Shown here: positions 15,203-23,357 of the stretch, piece by piece | Layout of the letters: each line of letters opens with the position of its first letter | Numbering within the stretch: position 1 is the stretch's first letter | DNA from: Thermoflexus sp040289485 | Lineage (GTDB): Bacteria; Chloroflexota; Anaerolineae; Thermoflexales; Thermoflexaceae | Direction: 5' to 3' | Length of the DNA: 23,385 nt | Assembly (NCBI RefSeq): GCF_040289485.1 | Contig: NZ_PSLG01000033.1 | Coordinates: forward strand, 1-23,385 | The notes under the pieces: model-generated | Databases searched by the model: none | What the model was told of the DNA's origin: nothing | The model's input: the letters and a program-made list of their open reading frames with translations, nothing else | Position numbers and translations under genes: made by a program

Positions 15203-15603
15203 CTAGGGAAGCCTCTGATACAGCCGCCACCCGGGCCAGGGGGCCACCAGCCCGAAGCCCCGCGGTGGCCGTCGCCGGTAGCGGGCCTCCAGCGATCCGA
15301 TCCACCCCCCGGCGCCTTCCGCCACCAACACCGCATCCACGAAGGCCGCCGGCTGGCTCAGGGCCAGTTCGAACACCGGATCCGCCGGGAGCACGAAGGG
15401 GCAGGCAGTGCGGTCCTGGGCGATGATACAGTGTTGTCCCGTCGCAGCAGGCCCTCCGGCAGCGCGATCTCCCGATCGAAGGCCCCGCCGGCCAGCGGCT
15501 CCGCATGCACCAGGCCGCCGTTCAGGAAGACCAACAAGGTCGCCGCCCCGCCCTCCGGGACCGGGGAGAGGCGCCCGGCCAGACGCCAACCGCGCGCCTT
15601 ATT
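15203..15603 (-). pseudogene. Broken gene remnant, 5'-truncated and frameshifted
   Basis: Two adjacent minus-strand frames read like one protein. The first (15603 down to about 15428) encodes GWRLAGRLSPVPEGG, LLVFLNGGLVHAE and FDREIALPEGLLRRDN. The second (from about 15427 to the TAG at 15203) encodes IIAQDRTACPFVLPADP and FELALSQPAAFVDAVLVAE, then GWIGSLEARY and WPGWRLYQRLP. Adding one base between 15427 and 15428 joins them as RRDNTVIIAQDR, which reads smoothly. Upstream there is an in-frame TAA at 15604-15606 and no start codon, so the 5' end is missing. About 133 codons remain. The family is not recognised. The strand pattern resembles a jelly-roll or galactose-binding-like sandwich. A sequencing error could explain the frameshift but not the missing start. 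Confidence 0.6.
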
Positions 15604-15662
15604 TTACTGTGTAGGGAGCCTGCCAAGGGGGCAGCTTTCGGTCCTGAGGCTGCGCTTGCTAC

Positions 15663-15708
15663 CCCCAAAAATGGCCAAAGTGGGGTCCCCAAAATGGCCC
15701 AAACGGGG
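15663..15708 (+). repeat. Two imperfect direct repeats, 24-bp period, upstream of gltB
   Basis: A 23-base unit at 15663-15685 and a 22-base unit at 15687-15708 share the pattern CCCC-A-run-TGGCC-AAA-GGGG, differing by one deletion and two or three substitutions. Each unit begins with CCCC and ends with GGGG. They lie immediately before a possible -35 box and look like a paired regulator-binding site for the glutamate synthase gene. The binding protein is unknown. Confidence 0.55.
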
Positions 15709-15709
15709 G

Positions 15710-15738
15710 ATGACGGATCTGCCCGTTCTGTGGAAAAT
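15710..15738 (+). promoter_or_regulatory. Possible promoter of gltB
   Basis: ATGACG (15710-15715) and GAAAAT (15733-15738) are separated by 17 bp. Each matches four of six consensus positions. The pair sits directly after the two 24-bp-period repeats and about 65 bases before the chosen gltB start. A weak core promoter beside a repeat fits an activated promoter. Confidence 0.35.
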
Positions 15739-15801
15739 AGGCGGCCAAGACCCGTCCCGAAGCGACCGAGGGATCCGCCATCCCCCTGGGGGAGGTGCCC
15801 G

Positions 15802-18800
15802 ATGGGACAGCCAGCTGGGATCGAGCGGGACGCGTGTGGGATCGGCCTGCTGGCCCGGCCGGGCGGGCCGGCGGATCATCAGTTGCTGGCCATGGCCCTC
15901 CAGGCTCTGGACCGCCTCTCCCATCGGGGGGCGACCGCCGATGATGGCCGGACCGGGGATGGTGCGGGGGTCCTCACCCGGCTCCCGGCGCGCCTGTTCC
16001 GTCGGTTCCTGGAAGCCCAAGGGCTGCGGCCTCCCTCCGGCCTGGCCGTGGGGATGGCCTTCCTGCCCGCGGAGCCCGCGGCCTGCGCGGCTGCCCAAAC
16101 GCTTCTGGCCGCCGCCTTCGCCGAGGAAGGCTTTCACCTGCTGGCGTGGCGCCCCGTCCCGCTCCGCCCGGAGGTGCTGGGGCCCCGCGCCCGGGCGACC
16201 TGCCCGGCCATTCAGCAAGCGGTGCTGGCCGACGAACGGGGGGACACCCCCGAGGGGATCGACCGGCGCCTGTACCGGGCCCGCCGCCGGGCAGAAAAAG
16301 CCGCGCGGGCCCAGGGGCTCTCTCTCTATCTCGCCTCGGCCTCCGCCCGCACCATCGTCTACAAAGCGCTGACCATGGCTCGGGACCTGGCCGCCTTCTA
16401 CCCGGACCTGGCCGATCCGGACTTCGAGACGGACTTCGTGATCTTCCACCAGCGTTTCAGCACCAACACCTTGCCGTCGTGGACGCGGGCCCAACCCTTC
16501 CGAACCCTCTGCCACAACGGGGAGATCAACACCCTGCAGGGCAACATCAACAGCATGCGCGCCCGCGAGGCGACCCTCACCTCCTCGGTGTGGTGGGAGA
16601 CCATCGCCGACCTACAGCCGATCATCGACCCGGAGGGATCAGACTCCGCCATGCTGGATAACGTGGTGGAGTTCCTGGTCCGCTCCGGCTATGACATCCG
16701 CCACGCCCTGCGCATGCTCATCCCCGAGGCCTGGGAGCACGCGCCCGACCTGGACGAAGCGGCGCGGGGTTTCTACGCCTATCATCAAGGCCTGATGGAG
16801 CCGTGGGACGGCCCGGCGGCCGTCCTCTTCGCGGACGGCCGGTTCGTCGGGGCGCTGTTGGATCGCAACGGGCTGCGGCCGCTGCGGGTGCTGCAGACGA
16901 TCGACGGGCTGCTCTATTGTGGGTCAGAGATCGGCGCTTTGGAGGTGCCCCCCGACCGCATCCTGCGGCTCGACCGCCTGGGCCCCGGCCAGATGCTGAC
17001 GGCGGATCTGGAGACCGGCCGCGTCCAGGACCAGGCGGCGCTCCTGGCGGAATGGAGCGCGCAGCGCCCTTACGCGGAGTGGGTGCAGCGCCATCGGGTG
17101 CGGCTGCCGGAGGGGCGGGCTGTCTCCCCGCCGGAACCGGAGGACCTCCTGCGCCGGCAGGTCGCCTTCGGCTACACCGCTGAGGAGGTGGCTCTGATCC
17201 TCCGGCCGATGGCCCGCACCGGGGCGGAGCCCATCGGGTCGATGGGCGACGACACCCCCCTGGCGATGCTCTCGGGCTGGCCACGTCCGCTCTACGGCTT
17301 CTTCAAGCAGCGCTTCGCTCAGGTCACCAACCCGCCCATCGATCCCCTCCGGGAGACCCGGGTGATGTCCCTCACGGTGCTGTTGGGGCCCCGGGCCAAC
17401 CTCTTGGAGCCCGGGGAGGAGGCGGCTCGGTTGATCGAACTGCCGGGGCCGATCCTCACCCCGAAACGGCTGGCCGCCCTGCGGGCGATCTCCCCCTTCC
17501 CGGTCCGGGCCCTCTCGACCGTCTGGCCGGTCGCTGAAGGGCCAGCGGCTTTGCGGCGGTCCCTGGAGATCCTCTGCCGATCCGCCGAACAGGCCGTGCG
17601 GGAGGGCTGTGGGCTGCTCCTTCTGAGCGATGAGGCCGTCGACGCGGACCACGCCCCCATCCCGGCCCTGCTGGCCGTCGGCGCGGTCCATCACCACCTG
17701 ATCCGTGCTGGCCTGCGCTCCCGGGCCAGCCTGATCGTGGTCTCGGGCGAGCCCCGCGAGGTGCATCATTTCGCCTGCCTGCTGGGCTACGGCGCCTCGG
17801 CCATCTGCCCCTATTTGGCCCTGGCCACCGTGGCGGCCATGGCCGCCCGGGAGCGGGAGGGGGGTCGGTCCGAGGCGCCAGAGGCGGCCGTCGAACGCTA
17901 CCTCCAAGCCGTTGAGAAGGGGTTGCTGAAGGTGATGGCCCGCATGGGGATCGCTACGCTGGACGCTTATACCGGTGCCCAGATCTTCGAGGTCATCGGC
18001 CTGTCGCAGGAACTCATCGACTGGGCCTTCGAGGGGACGCCCGGGGTGGCCGGGCCGGTGGGCCTGGAGGAGATCGCCCGGCGGACCCTGGTTTGGCACC
18101 GAGCGGCCTACGGGGCCGGACGGCCGGAGCTCCCGGCCCCTGGTTTTTACAAGCACCGGTCCCACGGGGAGTTCCACGCCCTCCACCCGGAAGCCATCCG
18201 CGCCCTCCAGGAGGCTGTCCGCACCCCGGACGCCCTGGGCGCCGGGTTCTTAGAGGCCTACCGACGCTACTGGGACTTTGTGAAGGAAACCCATCGGGAG
18301 CCGGTGGACCTGCGGGATCGGCTGCGCTGGCGAAGCGACCGCGCGCCGATCCCTCTGGAGGCAGTGGAGCCGGTGGAGGACATCCTGCGGCGCTTCTCCA
18401 CCGCCGCCATGTCCCATGGCGCCCTCTCCCCCGAGGCCCACGAGGCCCTGGCCGTCGCCATGAACCGCCTGGGGCTGCGTTCCAACAGCGGCGAGGGCGG
18501 CGAGGCTCCGGAGCGCTACGGGACTGAGCGCAACAGCCGGACCAAGCAGGTGGCCTCGGCCCGCTTCGGGGTGACGCCGGCCTATTTGATCTCCGCGGAG
18601 GAACTGCAGATCAAGATGGCCCAGGGCTCCAAGCCGGGGGAAGGGGGCCATCTGCCGGCCGCCAAGGTGACCCCAGAGATCGCCCGCCTGCGCTTCGCCC
18701 AGCCGGGCATCGACCTGATCTCGCCCCCGCCCCACCACGACATTTACAGCATCGAGGACTTGGCACAACTGATCTATGACCTTAAGGCGATCCATCCCCA

Positions 18801-20268
18801 GGCCCAGGTCTCCGTCAAACTGGTCTCCACCGTGGGGGTGGGGGTGATCGCCGCCGGGGTGGCCAAGGCGGGGGCCGACATCATCCTGATCAGCGGCCAC
18901 GCCGGGGGGACCGGCGCCTCGCCCTGGTCGTCGATCAAGAACGCGGGGATGCCGTGGGAGGTCGGCCTGGCCGAGGCCCACCGCATGCTGGTGGCCTGCG
19001 GCCTGCGGGATCGGGTGCGACTGCGGGTGGACGGGGGGCTACGGACCGGGCGGGACGTGGTGATCGCTGCCCTTCTGGGCGCCGACGAGTTCTCCTTCGG
19101 GACGGTCCCATTGATCGCCCTGGGATGTGTGATGGCCCGCGTGTGCCACCAGAACACATGCCCCACCGGCGTCGCCACCCAGGATCCGGAGCGCCGGGCG
19201 AAGTTCGCCGGGCGGCCGGAGCATGTGATGGCGTATTTCATGTTCGTGGCCCAGGAGGTCCGGGAGATCCTGGCCGCCATGGGCTACGAACGGCTGAGGG
19301 ATCTCATCGGGCGGACGGATCTGTTAGAGGCGATGGGGGAGGAGATCTGCCCGGAGGCCCTGCTGCGCCGCGCCGAGCCCCCCGCCCCTGTCCCCGCCGT
19401 CCCGCGGGTCTGGTCCTTCGCCCTGAACGACCAGATCGTGCGGGACGCCGTGCACGCCCTGATGGAAGGCCGGCCAGTGCGAGGGCTCTACCGCATCCGC
19501 AACACCGACCGGGCCGTGGGGGCGCGGCTGGCCGGGGAGATCGCCCGCCGTTATCGGGAGCAAGGGCTGCCGGAGGGGACCATCACCCTGACTTTCATCG
19601 GCTATGCGGGGCAGAGCTTCGGGGCCTTTGCCCACCGGGGGATGCGGCTGATCCTCATCGGGGCAGCGAACGATGGGGTGGGCAAAGGCATGGGGGGCGG
19701 GGAACTCATCCTGCGGCCCTTCCACGACCTGCGGGATCCAGACCCGGTGCTGGCCGGCAACGCCGCCCTTTATGGGGCCACGGGGGGCTGGCTCTTCATC
19801 GCCGGCCGGGCGGGAGATCGCTTCGCTGTCCGCAACAGCGGCGCCTGGGCGGTGGTCGAGGGGATCGGCGATCACGGGTGCGAATACATGACCGGCGGCG
19901 GCGTGGTGGTGCTGGGCCCCGTCGGGGAGAACTTTGCGGCCGGGATGACCGGCGGGGTCGCCTACGTGCTCGACGAGCGGGGAGACCTGGAGCGGCGCTG
20001 CAACATGCAACTGGTGCGGATCGGTCCGGTGGAGGACGCGGCGGAGGCCGCCTTCCTGGAGGCCATGCTGCGCGGCCACCTGGAGCGGACCGGCAGCCGG
20101 CGGGCGCAGGAGCTATTGGCCCGATGGCCGGAGCCCCTCGCCCGGTTCCGACGGGTGCTGCCCAAAGGGCTGGCCGCTCCCATCCTGCCGGCGCTGGAGG
20201 CCATGCCGCCCGCCGGGATGGAGTTGCAGCTGCCGGCGCCTATACAGTCCTCGGCAAGGGCGCTATAG
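15802..20268 (+). CDS. gltB: Glutamate synthase large (alpha) subunit
   Basis: Makes two glutamates from glutamine and 2-oxoglutarate for ammonia assimilation. Length is 1488 residues, full size. The class II amidotransferase domain starts at Cys12 (ACGIGLLA), expected to become the N-terminal nucleophile once the 11-residue propeptide is removed. It contains FHQRFSTNTLPSW and LCHNGEINT. The FMN domain (about 800-1190) has SNSGEGGE, GGTGASPWSS and the [3Fe-4S] cysteines Cys1109, Cys1115 and Cys1120. The GXGXG helix domain (about 1230-1440) follows (GYAGQSFGAF, NDGVGKGMGGG). The ATG at 15802 is chosen because GGGGGAGGTG lies 4-5 bases upstream. The frame stays open 297 bases further back without family resemblance. 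No gltD is adjacent, so the electron donor subunit lies elsewhere or ferredoxin is used. Confidence 0.98.
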   Translation: MGQPAGIERDACGIGLLARPGGPADHQLLAMALQALDRLSHRGATADDGRTGDGAGVLTRLPARLFRRFLEAQGLRPPSGLAVGMAFLPAEPAACAAAQTLLAAAFAEEGFHLLAWRPVPLRPEVLGPRARATCPAIQQAVLADERGDTPEGIDRRLYRARRRAEKAARAQGLSLYLASASARTIVYKALTMARDLAAFYPDLADPDFETDFVIFHQRFSTNTLPSWTRAQPFRTLCHNGEINTLQGNINSMRAREATLTSSVWWETIADLQPIIDPEGSDSAMLDNVVEFLVRSGYDIRHALRMLIPEAWEHAPDLDEAARGFYAYHQGLMEPWDGPAAVLFADGRFVGALLDRNGLRPLRVLQTIDGLLYCGSEIGALEVPPDRILRLDRLGPGQMLTADLETGRVQDQAALLAEWSAQRPYAEWVQRHRVRLPEGRAVSPPEPEDLLRRQVAFGYTAEEVALILRPMARTGAEPIGSMGDDTPLAMLSGWPRPLYGFFKQRFAQVTNPPIDPLRETRVMSLTVLLGPRANLLEPGEEAARLIELPGPILTPKRLAALRAISPFPVRALSTVWPVAEGPAALRRSLEILCRSAEQAVREGCGLLLLSDEAVDADHAPIPALLAVGAVHHHLIRAGLRSRASLIVVSGEPREVHHFACLLGYGASAICPYLALATVAAMAAREREGGRSEAPEAAVERYLQAVEKGLLKVMARMGIATLDAYTGAQIFEVIGLSQELIDWAFEGTPGVAGPVGLEEIARRTLVWHRAAYGAGRPELPAPGFYKHRSHGEFHALHPEAIRALQEAVRTPDALGAGFLEAYRRYWDFVKETHREPVDLRDRLRWRSDRAPIPLEAVEPVEDILRRFSTAAMSHGALSPEAHEALAVAMNRLGLRSNSGEGGEAPERYGTERNSRTKQVASARFGVTPAYLISAEELQIKMAQGSKPGEGGHLPAAKVTPEIARLRFAQPGIDLISPPPHHDIYSIEDLAQLIYDLKAIHPQAQVSVKLVSTVGVGVIAAGVAKAGADIILISGHAGGTGASPWSSIKNAGMPWEVGLAEAHRMLVACGLRDRVRLRVDGGLRTGRDVVIAALLGADEFSFGTVPLIALGCVMARVCHQNTCPTGVATQDPERRAKFAGRPEHVMAYFMFVAQEVREILAAMGYERLRDLIGRTDLLEAMGEEICPEALLRRAEPPAPVPAVPRVWSFALNDQIVRDAVHALMEGRPVRGLYRIRNTDRAVGARLAGEIARRYREQGLPEGTITLTFIGYAGQSFGAFAHRGMRLILIGAANDGVGKGMGGGELILRPFHDLRDPDPVLAGNAALYGATGGWLFIAGRAGDRFAVRNSGAWAVVEGIGDHGCEYMTGGGVVVLGPVGENFAAGMTGGVAYVLDERGDLERRCNMQLVRIGPVEDAAEAAFLEAMLRGHLERTGSRRAQELLARWPEPLARFRRVLPKGLAAPILPALEAMPPAGMELQLPAPIQSSARAL

Positions 20269-20322
20269 AGATGCCCACGGCAGAAGGAATCGGAGGCGCG
20301 GTCGGGAAGACCCCAGCGTCCT

Positions 20323-20339
20323 CGGCTCGAAGCGAGCCG
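20323..20339 (+). terminator. Small hairpin between gltB and the thi promoter
   Basis: CGGCTCG and CGAGCCG form a perfect 7-bp stem with an AAG loop, 55 bases after the gltB stop and just before the thiamine promoter. No U-run follows directly; a T5 run comes only 23 bases later. It may be a weak terminator. Confidence is low. Confidence 0.3.
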
Positions 20340-20365
20340 TCCCATCCTGCAGCGTCCCACCGTTT

Positions 20366-20395
20366 TTGACATCCGTCGTCCTTCCCCGGTAGACT
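20366..20395 (+). promoter_or_regulatory. Sigma70-type promoter of thiED
   Basis: A perfect -35 box TTGACA (20366-20371) is followed 18 bp later by TAGACT (20390-20395). Transcription would begin near 20402, which is exactly where the 5' strand of the TPP riboswitch P1 stem starts. The agreement between promoter and riboswitch edges makes this a strong call. Confidence 0.8.
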
Positions 20396-20402
20396 GGATA
20401 CA

Positions 20403-20523
20403 GGCGACGTGGGGAGTCCGCGGGAAGAGCGGGCTGAGAGGGCGCCCTTGCCGGCCCAGCGGCCGGCCCTGGCGCCGACCCATCGAACCTGATCCGGGTC
20501 ATGCCGGCGGAGGGACCGTCGCC
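20403..20523 (+). promoter_or_regulatory. TPP riboswitch (THI element)
   Basis: The thiamine-pyrophosphate aptamer is recognised by its conserved blocks: GGGGAGTCC at 20411-20419, CTGAGA at 20434-20439 in the pyrimidine-binding arm, and GAACCTGATCCGGGTCATGC at 20485-20504, then CGGCGGAGGGA to 20515. GGCGACG (20403-20409) pairs with CGTCGCC (20517-20523) to close P1. The arm between the blocks is an extended GC-rich helix (GGCGCC... GGCGCC region, 20440-20476). It lies 69 bases before thiE and should lower thiE-thiD expression when TPP is plentiful. I see no clear terminator, and thiE lacks an obvious Shine-Dalgarno. The expression platform is therefore unresolved. Confidence 0.93.
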
Positions 20524-20592
20524 AGGCCTTCCTCCCGCATCCGCCGATGCCCCTCCCCGCGCCTCACGCCTAAAAATCGGGCAGCAGCGCCG

Positions 20593-21243
20593 ATGCCGCT
20601 GGACATGCGCCTGTATTTGGTCTTGGATCCCGAGCGGACCGGGGGGCGGGATCCGGTGGCGGTGGCCGAGGCCGCCCTGCGGGGCGGCGTCACCGTCCTC
20701 CAATTGCGCTGGAAGAACGGCCCGCTGCGGGAGATGCTCCGTCTGGGGGAGGCCCTGCGGGATCTCTGCCGCCGCTACGGGGTGCCGTTCCTGGTGAACG
20801 ACCGGGTCGACGCCGCCCTGGCCCTGGCAGCGGACGGGGTTCACGTCGGGCAGGAGGATCTGCCCGCGGCCGTCGCGCGGCGGCTGCTGGGCCCCCAGGC
20901 CTACGTGGGGGTCTCCGCCCGCACCCCGGAGCAGGCCCGGGCGGCCGAGGCCGAGGGCGCGGATTACCTGGGGACCGGATCGGTCTTCCCCACCGGCTCC
21001 AAGGAGAACGCCATCTGGATCGGCCTGGAGGGCCTGGCTCGAGTGGCTCGGGCCACGCGCCTGCCGGTGGTAGCCATCGGGGGCGTGCAGGCGGAGAACG
21101 CCGGGGCGTGCATCCGAGCGGGCGCCGCCGGCGTGGCGGTGATCTCCGCCATCACCCTGGCGGACGATCCCGAAGCGGCAGCCCGGGCCCTCCGCAGCGC
21201 CGTCGACGCCGCCTTGGCGGAACGCGGCAGGCCTTCGCCTTAA
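20593..21243 (+). CDS. thiE: Thiamine-phosphate synthase ThiE
   Basis: Joins HMP pyrophosphate and thiazole phosphate to form thiamine monophosphate. Length is 216 residues, normal for this TIM-barrel enzyme. Conserved elements in order are YLVLDPE, VLQLRWKNG, PFLVNDRVDAALALAADGVHVGQEDLP, YVGVSARTPEQA, GADYLGTGSVFPTGSK, PVVAIGGV and GAAGVAVISAI. ATG at 20593 is the earliest ATG in this frame; another ATG four codons on is possible. No clear Shine-Dalgarno precedes it, in contrast to most genes here, which may belong to the riboswitch control. thiD starts 17 bases after its stop, so the two form an operon. Confidence 0.97.
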   Translation: MPLDMRLYLVLDPERTGGRDPVAVAEAALRGGVTVLQLRWKNGPLREMLRLGEALRDLCRRYGVPFLVNDRVDAALALAADGVHVGQEDLPAAVARRLLGPQAYVGVSARTPEQARAAEAEGADYLGTGSVFPTGSKENAIWIGLEGLARVARATRLPVVAIGGVQAENAGACIRAGAAGVAVISAITLADDPEAAARALRSAVDAALAERGRPSP

Positions 21244-21259
21244 GGTTCAGGAGGGAACC

Positions 21260-22087
21260 ATGCGCCCATTGCCCCGTGCGCTGACCATCGCCGGCTCCGA
21301 CTCCGGCGGGGGGGCCGGCATCCAGGCGGACCTCAAGACCTTCGGCGCCCTGGGGGTTTACGGCATGAGCGTGATCACCGCCCTCACCGCCCAAAACACC
21401 CAGGGGGTGCACGCTGTTTTCGAGCTCCCGCCGGAATTCGTGGCCGCCCAGATCGACGCGGTGCTGGGGGACATCGGGGCCGACGCGGTGAAGACCGGGA
21501 TGCTGGCCAACGCGGCCATCATCGAAACCGTGGCGGAGAAGATGCAGGAGCACCGGGTGGCGCATCTCGTCGTCGACCCGGTGATGCGGGCCAAGAGCGG
21601 GGATCCCCTGCTCCGCCCCGAGGCCCAGGAGGCCCTGGTGCGCCATCTTTTCCCCATGGCCACGGTGATCACTCCGAACCTCCACGAGGCCCGCGCCCTG
21701 GTGGGGCGCGATCTCCGGAGCCGGGCGGACATGCGGGAGGCTGCGCGGATCCTCCACGATCTGGGCCCGCGCTGGGTGGTGGTCAAGGGCGGCCATTTGG
21801 AGGGGGACGACCGCAGCGTGGACATCGTTTTCGACGGGCGGGACTTCTACGAACTGGACGCCCCTCGGGTGGACACCGTCAACACCCACGGCACCGGGTG
21901 CACCTTCGCCTCGGCCATCGCCGCCGGGCTGGCCAAGGGCCTCCCGCCGCTGGAAGCCATCCGCCAGGCCAAAGCCTACCTCACCGCCCTGCTGGAGGCG
22001 TCCCGCGCCTTCAAACTGGGCCAGGGGGCCTACGGCCCGATGGACCACTTCGCCCTGCTCTTCGCGCGGGGCCCGGCGCGCCCCTGA
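21260..22087 (+). CDS. thiD: Hydroxymethylpyrimidine/phosphomethylpyrimidine kinase ThiD
   Basis: Phosphorylates HMP twice to give HMP pyrophosphate, the substrate used by ThiE just upstream. Length is 275 residues, typical for this ribokinase-fold enzyme. It begins TIAGSDSGGGAGIQADLKTF, followed by GVYGMSVITALTAQNT. It includes VDPVMRAKSG, ITPNLHEARAL and VVVKGGHLEGD, and ends with the catalytic anion-hole motif NTHGTGCTFASAIAAGLAKG containing the base Asp/Gly-x-Gly-Cys region. AGGAGGG lies 6-7 bases before the ATG. It is expected to share the TPP riboswitch with thiE. It converges on the MgtC-like gene with only 25 bases between the two stops. Confidence 0.97.
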   Translation: MRPLPRALTIAGSDSGGGAGIQADLKTFGALGVYGMSVITALTAQNTQGVHAVFELPPEFVAAQIDAVLGDIGADAVKTGMLANAAIIETVAEKMQEHRVAHLVVDPVMRAKSGDPLLRPEAQEALVRHLFPMATVITPNLHEARALVGRDLRSRADMREAARILHDLGPRWVVVKGGHLEGDDRSVDIVFDGRDFYELDAPRVDTVNTHGTGCTFASAIAAGLAKGLPPLEAIRQAKAYLTALLEASRAFKLGQGAYGPMDHFALLFARGPARP

Positions 22088-22112
22088 GGGCCCAGATAGA
22101 GGGCTGAGGCCG

Positions 22113-23357
22113 TCACCCGAGGGCCTCCAAGAGGAGGCCGAGGACCCCCAGGAGCACGGTGAGGAAGGAGGCGGCGATCAGGCGGCGCAGCCACGGCCCG
22201 TTCAGGCCGCCCATGCGGGCCATCGGGATGTGGAAGAGCAGGCTGGCCATGGAGGCGAGGACCGTCCCCAGGCCGGCAGCCTCCGTGGGGATCCGCCCCT
22301 GGGCGGCCAGGGTGGCGGCCGCGGCGGCGGTGGAGGCGCTGCTCACCAGGCCGCCTAGGAAGGTCACCACGATGAACCCTGCCGGGCCCAGGAGGCGGTC
22401 GGCCAGGACCACCGCCGAGCGGATCACCAGGTAGAAGGTGCCGAAGAGCAAGCTATGGCGGAGCGAGAAGGGGAAGGCCAATTGGATGGTCGGGGCGGCC
22501 GAGGGGTTGTCCGCGCGCAGGATGCGGAAGATCAGCACGCCGGTGGCCCCGACCATCAAGGCGACGGCCAGCCAGCCGTGGAGGAGGGCGGCGGGGGCGA
22601 AGAGGCCCAAGATCAGGCCGTTGCGGATCATCATCGCCACGTTGGCCAGCAACATCCCCTCCAGGGCCCGATCCAAGACCCCCTCGGCCTGGCCTCGGCA
22701 GCGCCGGGCCAGTTCGGCGACGGTGGCGGTGCTGTTGACCAGGCCCCCCAGGATCCCGGTGAAATGAATCCCCCGAGCCCCATACAGGCGGAGGAGGGCG
22801 TAGTTCACCAGGCCGATGGCGGAGAGGATGACCACTACCAGCCAGGCTGCCCGCAGGTTGACCAACCCCAGGGGATCCCAAGCGGGGGGGAGCCCCTCCG
22901 GGAGCAGGGGGTAGATCACCAGCGTCAGCAGCCCGAAGAGCACGATGGAGCGCAACTCGTCCAAGGAGAGGCCAACGGTGAAGCGGACCAGCTCGGCCTT
23001 CCAGGCCAGCAGCATCGTGACCAGGACGGCGGTGGCGGCGGCCACGAGGGCGTGGCCCTGGGCCACGAGGACTCCCAGAAGGAAGGTGACCAGCAGGGCC
23101 ACCGAGGTGGTCATCTCTAGGGAACGATCCACCAAAAGGCTTCGGACGTTCAGGATGGCCACCAGAGGGATGGCGGCCCCTAACATCAGGAAGGCGGCGA
23201 TGGGGTGGATCAACCAGGAGACGCACCCCACCAGGGCGGCCAGGGCGAACGTGCGCAGCCCGACGTCCTTGTGGGCCCACTCCCGCTCCAGCCCGATCAG
23301 CAGCCCAATGCCCAGGGAGATCCCGATGGGCTCCAGCAAAAAACGATACTCTGGCAT
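22113..23357 (-). CDS. MgtC/SapB and DUF4010 family membrane protein
   Basis: Polytopic membrane protein of 414 residues. The first third is MgtC/SapB-like, with the hallmark GIGLLIGLEREWAHK at about 16-30, GLRTFALAALVG and the following hydrophobic helices. The rest (about 150-400) has DUF4010-type features, including GARGIHFTGILGGLVNSTATVAELARR and, near the C-terminus, GFIVVTFLGGLVSSASTAAAAATLA. These two similar gly/ser-rich segments suggest an internal repeat. There are about 12 hydrophobic segments in all. Transport or regulation of magnesium is known for MgtC itself, but the role of this fused form is not established. A weak GAGG precedes the ATG. A 7-bp hairpin (22122-22128 with 22133-22139, loop AAGA) lies at the 3' end and has no U-run. 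The promoter is outside the window. Confidence 0.93.
   Translation of the reverse strand: MPEYRFLLEPIGISLGIGLLIGLEREWAHKDVGLRTFALAALVGCVSWLIHPIAAFLMLGAAIPLVAILNVRSLLVDRSLEMTTSVALLVTFLLGVLVAQGHALVAAATAVLVTMLLAWKAELVRFTVGLSLDELRSIVLFGLLTLVIYPLLPEGLPPAWDPLGLVNLRAAWLVVVILSAIGLVNYALLRLYGARGIHFTGILGGLVNSTATVAELARRCRGQAEGVLDRALEGMLLANVAMMIRNGLILGLFAPAALLHGWLAVALMVGATGVLIFRILRADNPSAAPTIQLAFPFSLRHSLLFGTFYLVIRSAVVLADRLLGPAGFIVVTFLGGLVSSASTAAAAATLAAQGRIPTEAAGLGTVLASMASLLFHIPMARMGGLNGPWLRRLIAASFLTVLLGVLGLLLEALG

Noticed and set aside
12160..15336. Open frame of 1058 codons on the minus strand opposite the O-antigen ligase gene
   Set aside because: The translation is low-complexity (Gly, Gln, Glu, Arg, His), with no domain pattern. 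It mirrors the codon bias of the real gene.
15505..15801. 99-codon N-terminal extension of gltB
   Set aside because: The extension crosses the gene remnant, the direct repeats and the promoter, lacks family similarity, and would move the catalytic cysteine far from the N-terminus. The ATG at 15802 has an excellent ribosome site.
16924..18186. Open frame of 420 codons on the minus strand inside gltB
   Set aside because: It is antisense to a conserved part of glutamate synthase and is compositionally a shadow frame.
22088..22139. Bidirectional terminator between thiD and the MgtC-like gene
   Set aside because: A 7-bp hairpin exists at 22122-22139, but it is inside the MgtC-like coding end and has no U-run for either strand, so I did not list it as a terminator.
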